A program made the translations under genes and the position numbers. A stretch of 64,000 nucleotides of DNA from Artemisia argyi (Eukaryota; Streptophyta; Magnoliopsida; Asterales; Asteraceae): positions 87,034,472 to 87,098,471 of the forward strand of contig CM060707.1 of NCBI GenBank assembly GCA_030686995.1. The letters run 5' to 3'. Positions 33,332 through 45,041 of the stretch are shown piece by piece. Under the pieces are notes generated by a model that was not told the DNA's origin, made no database searches, and saw nothing but the letters and a program-made list of their open reading frames with translations. Position 1 is the first letter of the stretch; every line of letters starts with the position of its first letter.

Positions 33332-36300
33332 TGATTGACGCTAAACCACCAACTTATATTGACCAAGGAATGGTCAATAAAGTCAAACATCCTAGATCAA
33401 TGCTCCGGGTAATATAAGGTATCACCAGGTCGTTAAGTCTCGTTGAAGTGTGAATTGTAACTTTAGCGTATTAGTGATCGGGTGATTATTCACAGAAAAG
33501 GGTTATGATCAAAATTATTTGGAAATTATTAACAAATATAGCTTAGGAAAGCTATGTGATTGATTACGGGAATTTGGATTACGAAGATTTGAGCTAAAAC
33601 CTAAAAACGTACGTTTTAATTAAAAAACGTATACAGACGAACAAAACAAAAAGTACAACTGATGGACTGGAAGGGTTAAAAGTGTAAAATTGGTATTTTT
33701 ACAATCCTATTAATTAAAGAAAATTTTAAGAAAAATAAAAACTATTTTTACACTATTTAATTATTTATTATTAATTAATTACTAATTAACTATTTATTAC
33801 TAATTAAATTAATTAGAATTATTAAAAATACTAAAAAGGCTTAGAAAATTAAGAATTTTTTTATAAATCTAATTAACCATCATAGGAATCCTAAAAAATT
33901 ATAAAAAGTTTATTTTATGTATTTTTAAACTAATTAACTAATTATTAATCTAATTACTTATTAATTTCTAATTAAACTAATTATCTTATAAAAAATAGAA
34001 AATGAACAGTAAAAATTCTAGAAAAATTTATAAAAATGTTTTACTAAAATAAAATCTAGAAAAATTATAAAAACTATGTTATACTATATAAAATCTAATT
34101 ATTCTATTTAATTGATTAATATTAATTAAAACTAAATTAATTAGAAAAACCACTAAAAGACAAAATAAAAATCTGGAAAAATTTATAAAATTATTTTAAC
34201 CTAAAATAGAATTTCTAAAAATATAAAAATAATATATTGCTTTTAAATAAGCTAAAAAGAAAAATAAAATTGATAAATCCTATTAAATAGAAGCTATCAC
34301 TAATATTAAAGTTGGCTTTTTTGGTTTTTTCTTTTTCCAAACTGATTAAATACTAAAAACAACAACTTTTAATAAAAACACTTTTATTTTAACCCAAGAG
34401 ATAAGCACTTGGAGTGCTTATTAATCCCACAGTTGACTTTTGTTGACTGTGGAGGTTTTTTTAGCTCAAATGGAAGATGTGGGGTCCACAATGACAACTT
34501 ATGGTTTCTCTGAGTTAGTAGTACTTGAATAAGCAAGAATAAGCCAAACAAGTGGCTTCAATAAGCCAAAAAGCTCCAATAAGCAGTTTGCTCAACTTGT
34601 TTCTGAGTCAGATTTGGGACAAGCTTTTGGGGCCAAACAAAGTGGGGTCCACTGGTCTGAAGGTCAAACTAAAGGTCAACCCTTGATCCTGGGTAGGAGG
34701 GGGGTTGAATGGTGCAAAGTAGGAGTTGTGGGACCCACTGGGTCAGTCACAAAACACCACCAAAGGTAGGGGTGTGAAACAGGTCTGCTGAGACAGAGCA
34801 GGGCTTTGCCCTGCAGTCCAATTCAAGGGGTATTTTGGACCTTAGGAAAAATTCACAAAAATATAACAATCTTGGAAATCACAAATTCAACTGGTATAGT
34901 TAACACACAACAATTTTCAGACCTCCAAACACAACAAAAAATTCAATTTAATTCATTCCATTTTGGTAAAAAACTGAGTTTGGTACTTTTGACTTTTAGA
35001 GAAATTGTAAGATTTGACTTTTGTGAACTTGTGTAGCTGATTTAGTGACTTAAAATGATATGTTAAGCTGTATACAAGTTAACTTAAGTAAACAATACAC
35101 TTTGTGAAATGGTTTGATGGATTTTTCACTTCAAAACTCACCACAGTTGACTGTGGTGAGTATTTCTTTGTGATTTTGACTTTTGCTAACTTTGGTACCA
35201 AGTCACTTGTTTCCCTGAGCCTTTATACACCCACACAATTGATAGAAGCAAAGAAATGCACAATTATATAGCTTGAACACACCATACAAGTTACAACCAA
35301 ACACCCCTCTAAAAACAGTTAAGGAAGAGATTTTAACTTAGACAAACATAAAACATAAACAAATGATTACTACTGATCTATATACTAATATTTAACTAAA
35401 ATAAACTTAAATAAACAGTTAAAGCTACTTAATACTAAAGAAGTGAGATTTTTAGCTTACAAAGCCTTCCAAGTCAACTGATAAGGACCAAAGAACCAAG
35501 TAAACCAATCCTAATGCCCTCCCATGAGGTTCCTAACCCACAGCCATCCTTAATCCACTGTGCTCCTTGCTCATTCAGTCAATGATCAACAATTTTTTTA
35601 TTTATTTTTGATTTTTCTTAAATTTTTAGTAATTATTAAAAACTGAGTTAATAGTGTTCACACAAGCTTATTATGCTTATAAAATCTTGTTTTTGAGTTT
35701 GTGAGAGCTTCTGAGTAGATTAAACATACATTAGATGCCTTAATTAGGACTTGAGAATTTGAAATGAGACTTTGAAAAGTGAAAATGAGAATTAAACTTT
35801 AAACTAAACTTTCATTGATAAAAAGAGTTACAATATCTTGAAAATAAACTGAAAATACATGAAAGCTAAGAAAATTACACACTAAGGCTCATGTAAGAGC
35901 TTACAATATATAACGAAAAAATATTAAGTCCTATCTTCTCCCACATGGCTTCTTTTTGATTTTTTAAAGTCCCAGAAGTATCCTTGTTGACCCTTGACCA
36001 TATCCCATCCATTCAATTGAGCTTTGATCAATCCTAGCCATTGGATTGAATTTTGGCGCCAAAGCTTATACGGGGTAATTCTTAGTGGTTCTGGTGAGGG
36101 GTTGGTGGTGGGAGTTATTGTGGTGGGATAGTTAGGTAATGGCATTAATTGTGGGGGGTTTTGGTTGGAAAAAGGTGAGGAGGGGGGGGGGGGGTGAGTC
36201 ATCCTGGTTTTACGCGGCTTTGTTGGGGAAGAAAGAGGTCAAAGGGTCGTTTGACCCTCGTTGACCCTTTGACCGGGGTTTATTAAAAAAAGGAATGGGC

Positions 36301-36911
36301 TTGGATTGTTTGGGCCTGGGTATTTGCTGGATCAGACCAAGGCTTTGGATAAGGGTAGTTTGGTTTTGGGTTTAATTTTACAAAAGGGTCCGGTTTGGTA
36401 ACTAGTATTGCACAAGGACCATTTTTGTAATTTTGGAAAAGATGAGGGGCTGAAATGGTAATGTCTCCAAAGTAATCATAAGGACCAATGTTGCCAATAA
36501 CCATAACTCCAAGAACCATTTTTGTAATTTTCCAATTTTCAAAATTTCAAAACTTCCGAGGGACCTAATTTGCCATTTTTGGATTTTTAAGGACTAAATA
36601 TGTAATTTTTGGAAAACTTGTGACCCAAGTGTAATATTTAGTGATTTTTGACTTTTAAAACCTTGGGTTGACTTTTCCTTTCAAAATAAATGCATAGGGA
36701 CTAAAATTGACAAGTTTTGAAACTTGGGGGACTGAAACTGCCAATACTGCAAACTTTGTACGTTTTTTCTTTGTTTTTGCACATTTTGCTTTTAAAACAC
36801 ATAAAACACAATCCCTGGGATAATTTAAGTATTTTGATATCTTTTTGATTGTTTTTGTGCGTTTTGGCAGTTTAAATATATCAAAAACGATGAGTGTTTG
36901 AGCACTCATCA
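33332..36911 (-). repeat. X' full LTR (5' LTR in its own orientation), 3580 bp
   Basis: On the minus strand it starts TGATGAGTGCTCAAACACTC and ends GCGTCAATCA. It is an inverted match to 39015-42577 along its length, with moderate divergence and gaps. The minus-strand start contains a short palindrome, gagtg.ctcaaacactc. Confidence 0.88.
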
Positions 36912-38110
36912 TCAAACATTACTTCTGGGACGACCCCTACTTGTTCAAGATATGCGCGGATCAAGTCATCCGGCGGTGTGTGTATGGTCAGGAAGCTGCT
37001 GAAATTTTAAAGGCTTGCCATGCTGGTCCCACGGGGGGCCACCACAATCCCAACTACACCGCCAAAAAGGTGTTTGATTCCGGCTTTTATTGGCCCTCGA
37101 TCTACAAGGATGCCCAAGATTTGGTCAAGTCCTGTGACGCTTATCAACGTCACGGGAATATTTCACAAAAGAATGAAATGCCTCAGAATGCAATTCAAGT
37201 TTGTGAAATTTTTGACATCTGGGGCATCGACTTTATGGGGCCATTTCCATCCTCTCACGGCAACAAATACATACTCGTGGCAGTTGACTATTTGTCAAAA
37301 TGGGTTGAAGCGAAAGCTTTACCCACAAATGATGCCCGAGTAGTTGTGAAATTTTTAAAAGCTCTTTTTGCCCGATTCGGAACTCCACGTGCTATTATTA
37401 GCGATCGTGATACGCACTTCTGTAATGACAAATTTGACAAAGTCATGCAAAAGTACGGTGTAACTCACCGTCTTTCCACTGCGTACCACCCTCAAACGAG
37501 TGGACAAGTCGAAGTTTCCAATCGGGGCATTAAAAGAATCTTGGAAAGAACTGTAGGTGAGAATCGTGCATCGTGGTCGGATAAACTAGATGATGCACTT
37601 TGGGCTTTCCGTACGGCTTACAAAACACCCATTGGGTGTACGCCTTATAAACTTGTGTACGGGAAAGCGTGCCATCTTCCGATCGAGCTTGAGCATAAAG
37701 CCTATTGGGCCCTCAAGCATGCCAATTTTGACCTCAAAACGGCGGGTGATCACAGAAAAGTTCAACTAAATGAATTAAACGAACTTCGTGATCAAGCTTA
37801 CGAGAACTCTTTGATCTACAAAGAAAAGACAAAGAAGATTCATGACTCAAAAATCAAAAACTGCATTTTCAACGTTGGTGATCGAGTCCTTCTTTTCAAC
37901 TCTAGACTCAAGATCTTCTCGGGAAAGCTCAAAACCCGATGGACTGGTCCATTCACTATCGCTAAGGTTTATCCTTATGGCACCGTCGAATTATCTCAAA
38001 GTGACGGTCCAAATTTCAAAGTGAATGGACATCGTTTAAAGCACTACTTTGGAGAGGACATACCATCCATGGTTGTCCCGGATCTCCAAACTTTACCCAA
38101 GGACAATTGA
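36912..38110 (+). pseudogene. Athila-type pol, part 2: integrase
   Basis: Resumes the X pol gene after X' ([20 protein letters not shown]). Integrase zinc region: H and H in [14 protein letters not shown], then [11 protein letters not shown], where Tyr replaces the expected second Cys of HHCC. The catalytic triad is in place: [18 protein letters not shown], and Glu in [13 protein letters not shown]. The C-terminal part has [12 protein letters not shown] and [19 protein letters not shown]. The frame is open for 389 codons to a TGA at 38108. It is cut from its RT by X', so it is dead as part of X. The Cys-to-Tyr change would weaken zinc binding. Confidence 0.9.
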
Positions 38111-38270
38111 ATTCGGGGATCGAGTCAAGCTAGCGACTCGATGAACAAAAATAATAGCACAATACGGGTTTTCACCCGTATCTCTGATTCTTTCTATTTT
38201 CTACCACCTAGTGTAGGGGAATGGCCAACCCCCGCTGTTTGAAAAAATGTATATATGTATATGAAGTTCT

Positions 38271-38271
<1 letters not shown>

Positions 38272-38315
<44 letters not shown>
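38272..38315. repeat. run of 44 A followed by a TA repeat
   Basis: In the 3' non-coding region of X; gttgtatatatat follows. Confidence 0.95.
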
Positions 38316-38318
<3 letters not shown>

Positions 38319-38448
38319 GTATATATATATAAATAAAGTGAAAATTGGTATGTCCGCAGTTAGATTCGAATCTTGGCTTTTTACGTTCAAAGAGTCGGCA
38401 TAATAGCCGGGACTTTGAATATTGAGGACAATATTCATTTCTAAGTGT

Positions 38449-38471
38449 GGGGGGGGGGGGGGGGGGGGGGG
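38449..38471 (+). repeat. run of 23 G extending a PPT-like motif
   Basis: The run grows out of ctaagtgtgggg, the typical Athila polypurine word, about 540 bp before the real polypurine tract. Slippage of an extra PPT copy is a simple explanation. Confidence 0.85.
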
Positions 38472-38587
38472 AAATTCTAGCGAATTTTATCAAAATATCT
38501 TCCAAGTACCCCGTTTTTGGCCAAAATTTTCAAAAATTTTTCTCTTTATTTCAAAAATTTTTGTGGTAATCAGTCCGCCAGGTCTAA

Positions 38588-38965
38588 CCGACAAAGGGAT
38601 TGGCTAATCCAGGAGCAAACGGCTCTTGGTAAAGATAACTCAAATCCGTTGACGGCTTGCAATTTGCCCAAAATTGTATGGTTCCTCAACTCCCCCAAAA
38701 CAAATGAGTTGGCTAGCCTGCAAGATTATGGCTTGTGGTAAAGGCCGTGGAAAATCCATAATTGGTAATCAGCTCATCAAGATGTTGACTAGGTCCATCA
38801 AGATGCTGGCTAGTCCAGGAGCAAACGGCTTTTGGTAAAGACTAAACAAATCCGTTGAAAGCTGGTGGTTTGCTCAAAATCACACGGCTATCAGGTGTGC
38901 CACAGTTCTTACACCTGGCTACTCCAGAAGTGATGGCTTTTGGTAAAGAGTTTAAAATCCATCAA
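38588..38965 (+). repeat. four diverged hairpin modules in the 3' non-coding region of X
   Basis: Units start near 38601, 38709, 38809 and 38929. Each reads ggcta..cc, then a stem arm ending in GG, then cttttggtaaag (or close), 6-12 bases, aaatCC and the second stem arm. Arm pairs: AACGG/CCGTT, TTATGG/CCATAA, AACGG/CCGTT, TGATGG/CCATCA. Arm sequences differ between units while pairing is kept. The inner CTTT-TGGT-AAAG can also pair. Confidence 0.6.
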
Positions 38966-38978
38966 GTTTTCTAAAAAG

Positions 38979-38997
38979 ATTGCTAGGGACTAGCAAT
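38979..38997 (+). other. perfect 8-bp hairpin just before the X polypurine tract
   Basis: ATTGCTAG, loop GGA, CTAGCAAT. It ends three bases before the PPT. Confidence 0.8.
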
Positions 38998-38999
38998 AG

Positions 39000-39014
39000 T
39001 TTAGTGTGGGGGAT
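39000..39014 (+). other. polypurine tract of X
   Basis: tttagtgtgggggat, directly before the TGATGAG start of the 3' LTR. Confidence 0.8.
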
Positions 39015-42000
39015 TGATGAGTGCTCAAACACTCATCGTTTTTGACGTATTTAAACTGCCAAAACATACAAAAACAATCAAAAGTATATCAAAATACTTA
39101 AATTATCCCAGGGATTGTGTTTTATGTGTTTTAAATGCAAAATGAGCAAAAACAAAGAAAAAACGTACAAAGTTTGCAATATTGGCAGTTTCAGTCCCCC
39201 AAGTTTCAAAACTTGTCAAATTTAGTCCCTATGCATTTATTTTAAAAGGAAAAGTCAACCCAAGGTTTTGAAAGTCAATTTCACAAAATATTACACTTGG
39301 GTAACAAGTTTTCCAAAATTACATGTTTAGTCCCTGAAAATCCAAAAATGGCAAACTAGGTCCCTGGGAAATTTTGAAATTTGAAAAATGGAAAAATGGT
39401 TTTGGAACTTTGGAATTATATCATATTTGGTCCTTGGATGCACTTTGGAAAATTACAATATCAGTCCTTGAGTTTTGGAAAAATTGCAAAAATGGTCCTT
39501 GTGCCTAAACTAACCAACCGGACCCTTGTTTTATATCTTAACCCAAAACCAAAACCCCATCCAAACCATCTCCCAGCCTGATCCACCACCCAAAGCCCAT
39601 CTTGCCCGGCCCACTTTCAAAATAATAACAGCCACGGGGTCAAACGGTCAACGAAGGTCAAACAGACCTTTGACCCGTCTTCTTCCCCAACAAAGAAGCG
39701 CAAAACCAGGGAATACTCTCCCCCCTCCTCTCACCTTTTCACCCACTAGCTCCCCCACAATTAATGCCCACACCAACTCAACCCACCACAATAAATTACC
39801 TCACCAACACCCACCAGTACCACTAAAAATTGCCCCGACCCTCTTTTGGCACCAAAATCGTGATCAAAGGCTAGGAATGATCTCAAAGAAATTCAATGGT
39901 GATGATTTGGTCAAGGAGTCATCACAAAGACCTTGGGACTATCAGAATTCAAAGAGAGCCCATGTGGGAGACTTAGGTCCTAGTTGTTAGCTCGTATTAT
40001 ATATTTGAGCTCATGTGAGCCATAGTAGTGTGTAATCTTTTAGTTTTAAATGTTTTTCAGTTTATTTTTAATGTATTGTAAATTTTATTATCAATGAAAG
40101 TCTGTTTTAAAGTTTAAGTCTCATTTTCAATTTTTCAAGTTCACTAAAATTTCTCAAGTATCAAGTTAAGGATCTAATGTGTGTTTAATCTATTCATAAG
40201 ATCTTACAAACTCAGAAAACAACTCTTTAAAAGCTTTACAAGCTTTTATCAGCATCCTAACTCAGTTTTCAATAATTACTAAAATAATTAAGAAAAATCA
40301 AAAATAAATAAAAAAGAGGTGATCATTGGTTGAAAAAGCTTGGAGCACAGTTAATTCAGGATGGCTGTGGGTTAGGTACCTCATGGGAGGGCATTAGGAT
40401 TGGTTCATTTGATCTTTGTTACTTGGCAGCTTGGCTTGGAAGGCTTATGTAAGCCTTACTCTTAATTTTTACTCTCTCAAGTAGTTTAGTCAGTTGTTAT
40501 TGTCTAAAATACCTAGTTATTGCTTATCATAGTAGTTGTAATCAGTAGATTGTGTTGTGTACTTGTTTGACTCAAGTTTCTATCACAGATTGCCTTTTAA
40601 GGGGTGTTTGGTTGTTGTCTGTTTGTACCATGCTAACCGTGTGATTGCACATCTCTGTGTTTTAGTAAGTTGTTTGGGTGTAAGTAAGCTAAGAGAAATC
40701 ATTTTCTTGTTCAAAAACACCACAAAAGTCAAAATCACAAAGAAGTAGTCACCACAGTTAACTGTGGTGAGTGTTTAAGTCCAAAACCTATCAAACCTGT
40801 TCATAAGTTGGAGTTTTCACTTAAGTTAGCTTTCATATAGCTTATCATAACATTTTTTAGTCATTAAATCAGCAATACAAGTTCATAAAAGTCAAATCTC
40901 AAGATTTCTCAAAAAGTCAAAAATGCATAGCTCAGATTTTTGCAAAAATTGGGTGAATTAATCTGATTTTTGTGTTGAGATTTAGAGTCTGAAACTTCTT
41001 GGGTGTTAACTCTACCAGTAGAATTTGTGATTTCTAAGTTGGTTATATTTTTGTGATTTTTTCTGAGGGACCAAAATGCCCCTGGAAGTAGCCTGCAAGG
41101 CAAGATAGTTGCCCTGTCTCAGCAGACTCAGGTCACCCACCCACCTTTGGTGGTGTTTTGTGGTTAGCCCAGTGGGTCCCACACCTCCATCTTGGTTCCA
41201 TACAACCCCCTCCTACCAGGGAAGCTGTATTGACCATTGGTTTGACCTATAGACCAGTGGACCCCACTTTGTTTGACCTCCCAAGTCTGTCCCTTTTTCT
41301 GCCTCAGAATCAAATAAGCAAACAACTTATTGAGGTATTTTAGCTTATTTAATTAGCTTATTTGTGTGTTACTTGTTTTAATTTGTTCATTGTACTGGTT
41401 TACATCTGTTTTCACCAAAGTGGACCCCACTCAAGCTGATTTTAGCTTATTTCCACTTTTGGTCAAGAAAAGTCAACTGTTAAGGTTTTAAGCACTTGAA
41501 GTGCTTATTTCCTTGACCTCAGTCAAAGTCACTTCACTAAAGTTGTCTATAAACTTATAATAAGCAGTTTGGAAAAAGAAAATCTCAAATAAGCCCAACT
41601 TAATAGAAGTGATAGCTTCTATTTAAGCCACTTGGCTTATTCATCAGCTTATTATTAAGCAAATTCCATTTTTATAATTTTCCTAGGCTTCTGGTGTGTA
41701 AAAACAATTTCTGTAATTTTTTCAGATTTTTCTTTTATCATTTAGTATTTTTCCTAATTTAAAATAGTTTTTAGTAATTATTAAATAGTTAATAATTAAT
41801 AATAATTAATTAGTAAATCAGAAAAATATAAATTAAATTTTAAAATTAGTTTTTAGTTATTTTTAAGTTTTCCAAATTTTATTTTCACTTTTCTAGTGTA
41901 TTTTAATAATTAATTAGAATTTAGGTTATTTTAAATAATTAATAAGTAATTAATAATTAGTTAATAATTAGTAATAATTAATTAAATAGTCTTAAAAATA

Positions 42001-42577
42001 TATTTTCATTTCTAAAATTTGTTTTATAGTATTTTGGATTTTTCTAAGTTTAATTTTTATTTTTCCAAGTTAATTTCTCATTTATTTATAATTTAGGTTA
42101 ATTTAGTTAATTAAAAGTAATTAGGAAAATAGTATTTAATTAATAGTAATTATAAAATTAGTGTAAAAATTAATTTTAAATTTCCAAAAATTTTTTCTTA
42201 TCATTAGGTTTGTAAAATGTAAATTTCCATACCAGTAGCCTTTCCAGATCACCATATTCACATTTTTGTACGTTTGTTCACGTCTTCGGCAAACGTACGG
42301 TTTTTAAGTTTTAGGTGATTTCTTCTCAACCTCAGTTCCCGTAATCATTCACATAGCTTTCCTAAGCTATTTCTGTTAATAATCTCCAAATAATTCTCAA
42401 AACAAACCCTTTCTGTGAATAAACACCCGATCACAAAGCACGCTAAAGTTACAATTCACACCTCAACGGGATTTAACGACCCGGTGATACCTTATATTAC
42501 CCGGAGCATTGATCTAAGCTATTTGACTTTGTTGACCATTCCTTGGTCAATATAAGTTGGTGGTTTAGCATCAATCA
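39015..42577 (+). repeat. X 3' LTR, 3563 bp
   Basis: Starts TGATGAGTGCTCAAACACTC and ends GCATCAATCA. Inverted relative to the X' LTR (33332-36911). Open frames within it are chance, with no homology. Confidence 0.9.
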
Positions 42578-43288
42578 ATTACATCTAAGCAAACACAATA
42601 AAAACCTAGCCTAACATGTTAAAAAGAAGAAAAACATAAGATAGAATCACACAACACATACACATATCGTATGATTATCGGAAAACTTATCTTCAATTGA
42701 ACATGGATGGAACAAGGGTTGAAACCCTTATTATTACAGAAAATTCGTCTAGGGTTTTCACAAAGAAGCTCTCCAAAAGTTCCACACTTAATGAATGAAA
42801 ATTAGAAAACTATATATAGATTTTACACCTTGACGACGTCACGTTATAGCTTGTGACGCCGTCAACTCACCGCCAAGATAAAATTCGTATTGCCTAGATC
42901 CATTTCTGACGCCGTCATGTGTAATTTTACTCTGGGTCGTCACATGTATTTTGACCCTAACGGCCTTGGTGACGCCGTCAGGCCAAATTGCCTTGAAAAT
43001 GTTCTAGGCCGTCATGTGTATTTTCCACATCCACCTCTTTTGCCAAGCTTGACGTCGTCACTTGCATAGTCTTGACGCCGTCAGGTACTGTTCCCAACAA
43101 GGATTTTGAGACTTTGTCGTTTTCTTCACTAAATTGCTCCAAAAACGTCCAAAATGCTTCCTTTTCCAGATTTCTCCTCAAAAGTACCTAAAATGACAAA
43201 AGGAACGATTTTGGGCTATAATTGATCAAATAATCACGAATTTGGGCTTATATGACCCCCCAAAAGCGGTGCACTTTTCGCCTTATCA
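42578..43288 (-). repeat. Y right LTR, segment b
   Basis: Matches 24645-25355 with roughly 25 differences by eye, many of them C/T or G/A changes at CG sites, as expected for methylated repeats. Ends CTTATCA, then TSD ttagt. Confidence 0.9.
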
Positions 43289-43293
43289 TTAGT

Positions 43294-43625
43294 TTTATTT
43301 TTTATAAAGTCGTATTTGTGGTTCTCTATTTTGTTTGTTTGAAATGCAGGAATGTGTTTTAGTCTCCCTACCCTTGAGGATCCGTTTAATGACAAATATT
43401 TCAAGGTGCGATCCGTGTGCAACTATGGCGGCGTAACTGTGCAACTATTTATGGTGGTGTCACTGTGAAACTATTTATGGCGGTGTAAATGTGCAACTAC
43501 ATTCTGGTGCGTCCATAGATCACCAGGAAAGATGGGGTACAACCTAGTCATAATAATGCACAGGTAAACTAGCATAGCCCACTTAGTTATTTATAAACAA
43601 AACAGTAGGGTTTAGCCTAATTATA
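43294..43625 (+). other. CACTA interior right of Y, with a short tandem repeat
   Basis: Starts with an acceptor-like ttgaaatgcag. A 22-30-bp unit with tgcaactatttatggcggtgt recurs about four times (43418-43505). No gene recognised. Confidence 0.5.
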
Positions 43626-44000
43626 GGTGCGTTTGGATATGCATTCTGAACGAGTTTGTGTGATATTGAATAATCAAAACAGAATGATCAGTTGTTAGTA
43701 TGAAATATATATGATAATGTTTGGATATGCTTCTGCTGTTTGAAATTGCAAAAATAGACACTTCAATGTTTTCTGGTTATCAAGGGAATCAATATTATAT
43801 TGATAACCAAAAAGGACATAGAAAAGAAAAAAAGAACTAGACGTTGATTGAATGTGAGTAGAAGTCTCAAAACATTTATTTCAGCTAGTATCAAAATGAA
43901 TATTTCATAATCCATAAACAGTTTCTTAGAACTACATATTGAAGGCAGAATTCGTTTTTCATAATTTAATATAACTTTATAATCCAAATCCAAACACGCC
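43626..44000. mobile_element. possible MITE inside the CACTA
   Basis: Left end GGTGCGTTTGGATATGC and inverted right end GGCGTGTTTGGATTTGG are similar for about 17 bases; the interior is AT-rich. No clean TSD was found, so the call is tentative. Confidence 0.4.
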
Positions 44001-44657
44001 TTATGTATCTAACCACAATGGCTGAATCTGATGTTTCCTAATCAGCATCCTTTCTTATTTCTACAGGTTAGTCATCAAATTTCGTATCCACAGAGTCTGA
44101 CCTATGCAAACCTACAGGTACTCTAAGTGTGTGCATTCTTTAGCTAAATAGTGATACTATTAACTTGCAGTTTTACATATTTTATGGTTGGGGCAGCATT
44201 TGTGAATTGTTGGTACGACCATCTTTTTGTGAACCAGGGTTTTTTCTACAGTATCTTCAATTGCTTGAAAAATTACGAGCAACTTTTAAAACTTCAGCTC
44301 TTCTACAAACTTAGTTAATGTGCGAGTATATAATTAGCCTTGAAACTTAGCAAAAGGTTACCAGTTTTAGAATTATGCAATATTATATGAAAGTTTGAAT
44401 CAGCAACAGAAAAGTGATATGGCAATTGATGATTGCTTGTATGGCTTATTTACGCTTATGGATTGTATTTTTGTTGCTTTTGGAAAACTTTTGTATTTTT
44501 ACCCTTTGAGTTCCCCTATGTAGAATACTAATTTGATCATTTATCTTTAAACATGACAGGCTCATACTCAACATGTAATTTGTGTGCTGGTTTATCTGAT
44601 CCTGAGTTTCATTTGTTGTTATTATTTTCTGCTTGTACTTTAACAACTGCATTATAG
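44001..44657 (+). other. CACTA interior with exon-like pieces, source unknown
   Basis: A short open stretch with an acceptor and donor at about 44069-44117 (VSHQISYPQSLTYANLQ) looks like another captured exon, but I do not recognise the protein. The rest has no clear content. Confidence 0.35.
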
Positions 44658-44929
44658 ACAAGAATGCTAAGATCGGATGTGACATGATAATCATGAATAA
44701 AGATGTAAGCCAAATGTCGCCTTTACTTGGACTAATGTCCTCCATTTCTAAATCATATTTTATCTTACTTCATACTTCATATTCACCCGTATAAAAACTT
44801 CTATTTGACCCGAACCTGTTTTGACCCGTTTTGCATCAGGGCGTCGAAGAATGTGATAGAGCGGATGAAGGATTCTACATAAGATCCGGGATCACATTTA
44901 TATTGGAAAAGGCTACTATCAAAGATGGT
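44658..44929 (+). pseudogene. captured last exons of ADP-glucose pyrophosphorylase large subunit
   Basis: Two exons: 44658-44704 (KNAKIGCDMIIMNKD) and 44840-44929 ([19 protein letters not shown], then [10 protein letters not shown]), separated by an intron with GT and AG ends. The C-terminus of plant AGPase large subunits reads [41 protein letters not shown]. The enzyme makes ADP-glucose for starch in plastids. Only the C-terminal left-handed beta-helix part is present. Instead of ending, the frame runs on into RRP5-like sequence. Confidence 0.88.
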
Positions 44930-45041
44930 GTTGTATCTGGCACTGTTGAAAAAGTAACTGAAAAATCTATATCAGTTGATGTTGGTGTTAAGGATTATAT
45001 AAGGGGCATTATCTATTCTGAAAACCTAGCAGACAACCATG
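44930..45041 (+). pseudogene. RRP5-like S1-domain fragment fused in frame to the AGPase piece
   Basis: Continues the same frame: [38 protein letters not shown], then a strong donor (G/gtaagc). The pattern V-x-GTV..VT..S..V.V..K.Y..G.I..E.LADN.G is that of S1 repeats in the rRNA-processing protein RRP5 (recalled). About 37 residues. It is homologous enough to suggest the family but too short to prove it. Confidence 0.6.

Larger units (their letters stand above)
30786..36911 (-). mobile_element. X': second copy of the X family, inverted inside the pol gene of X
   Basis: TSD tcaaa lies at 30781-30785 and 36912-36916. On the minus strand the order is: full LTR (36911-33332), tRNA-Asp PBS (33326-33309), gag up to 32029, then directly an LTR piece (32028-30786). 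Everything between mid gag and mid 3' LTR is deleted. Its LTR is the same sequence as the X 3' LTR but in opposite orientation. Confidence 0.9.
29365..42577 (+). mobile_element. X: Athila-type Ty3/gypsy element, 5' truncated, 3' LTR complete
   Basis: Starts inside the RT gene and ends with a full 3' LTR (TGATGAGTGC...CAATCA). The bases after it (attac) continue the Y LTR. The 5' LTR, gag, protease and start of RT are gone, along with about 390 bp of Y LTR, so one deletion removed both. Pol is further split by X' at 30785/36912. The domain order RT-RNase H-integrase is that of Ty3/gypsy. Confidence 0.9.
23913..43288 (-). mobile_element. Y: non-autonomous LTR retrotransposon (Athila-like signals)
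   Basis: Ends TGATGCG...CTTATCA with TSD ttagt at 23908-23912 and 43289-43293. Left LTR 23913-25355; right LTR 28996-29337 plus 42578-43288, split by element X. The PBS (minus, 28971-28989) fits tRNA-Asp, as in Athila. The interior of about 3.6 kb carries only an interrupted frame of unknown function and no pol. The shared LTR parts differ at about 3-4 percent by eye, so Y is clearly older than the gag-only element. Confidence 0.9.

Noticed and set aside
38194..38505. Frames rich in Phe, Lys or Gly
   Set aside because: They come from the A44 and G23 runs; no homology.
38588..38965. Hammerhead or other known self-cleaving ribozyme
   Set aside because: The hammerhead core (ctgatga with gaa) is missing and I could not fit the units to any ribozyme I know.
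39526..39990. 154-codon Pro-rich frame in the X LTR
   Set aside because: The inverted LTR copy does not keep the frame; treated as chance.
43340..43440. Captured exon with SLPTLEDPFNDKYFKVRSV
   Set aside because: Exon-like with an acceptor but no family recognised, and it runs into a tandem repeat.
44446..44745. 99-codon minus frame
   Set aside because: Overlaps the plus-strand AGPase exon with its splice sites; shadow frame.
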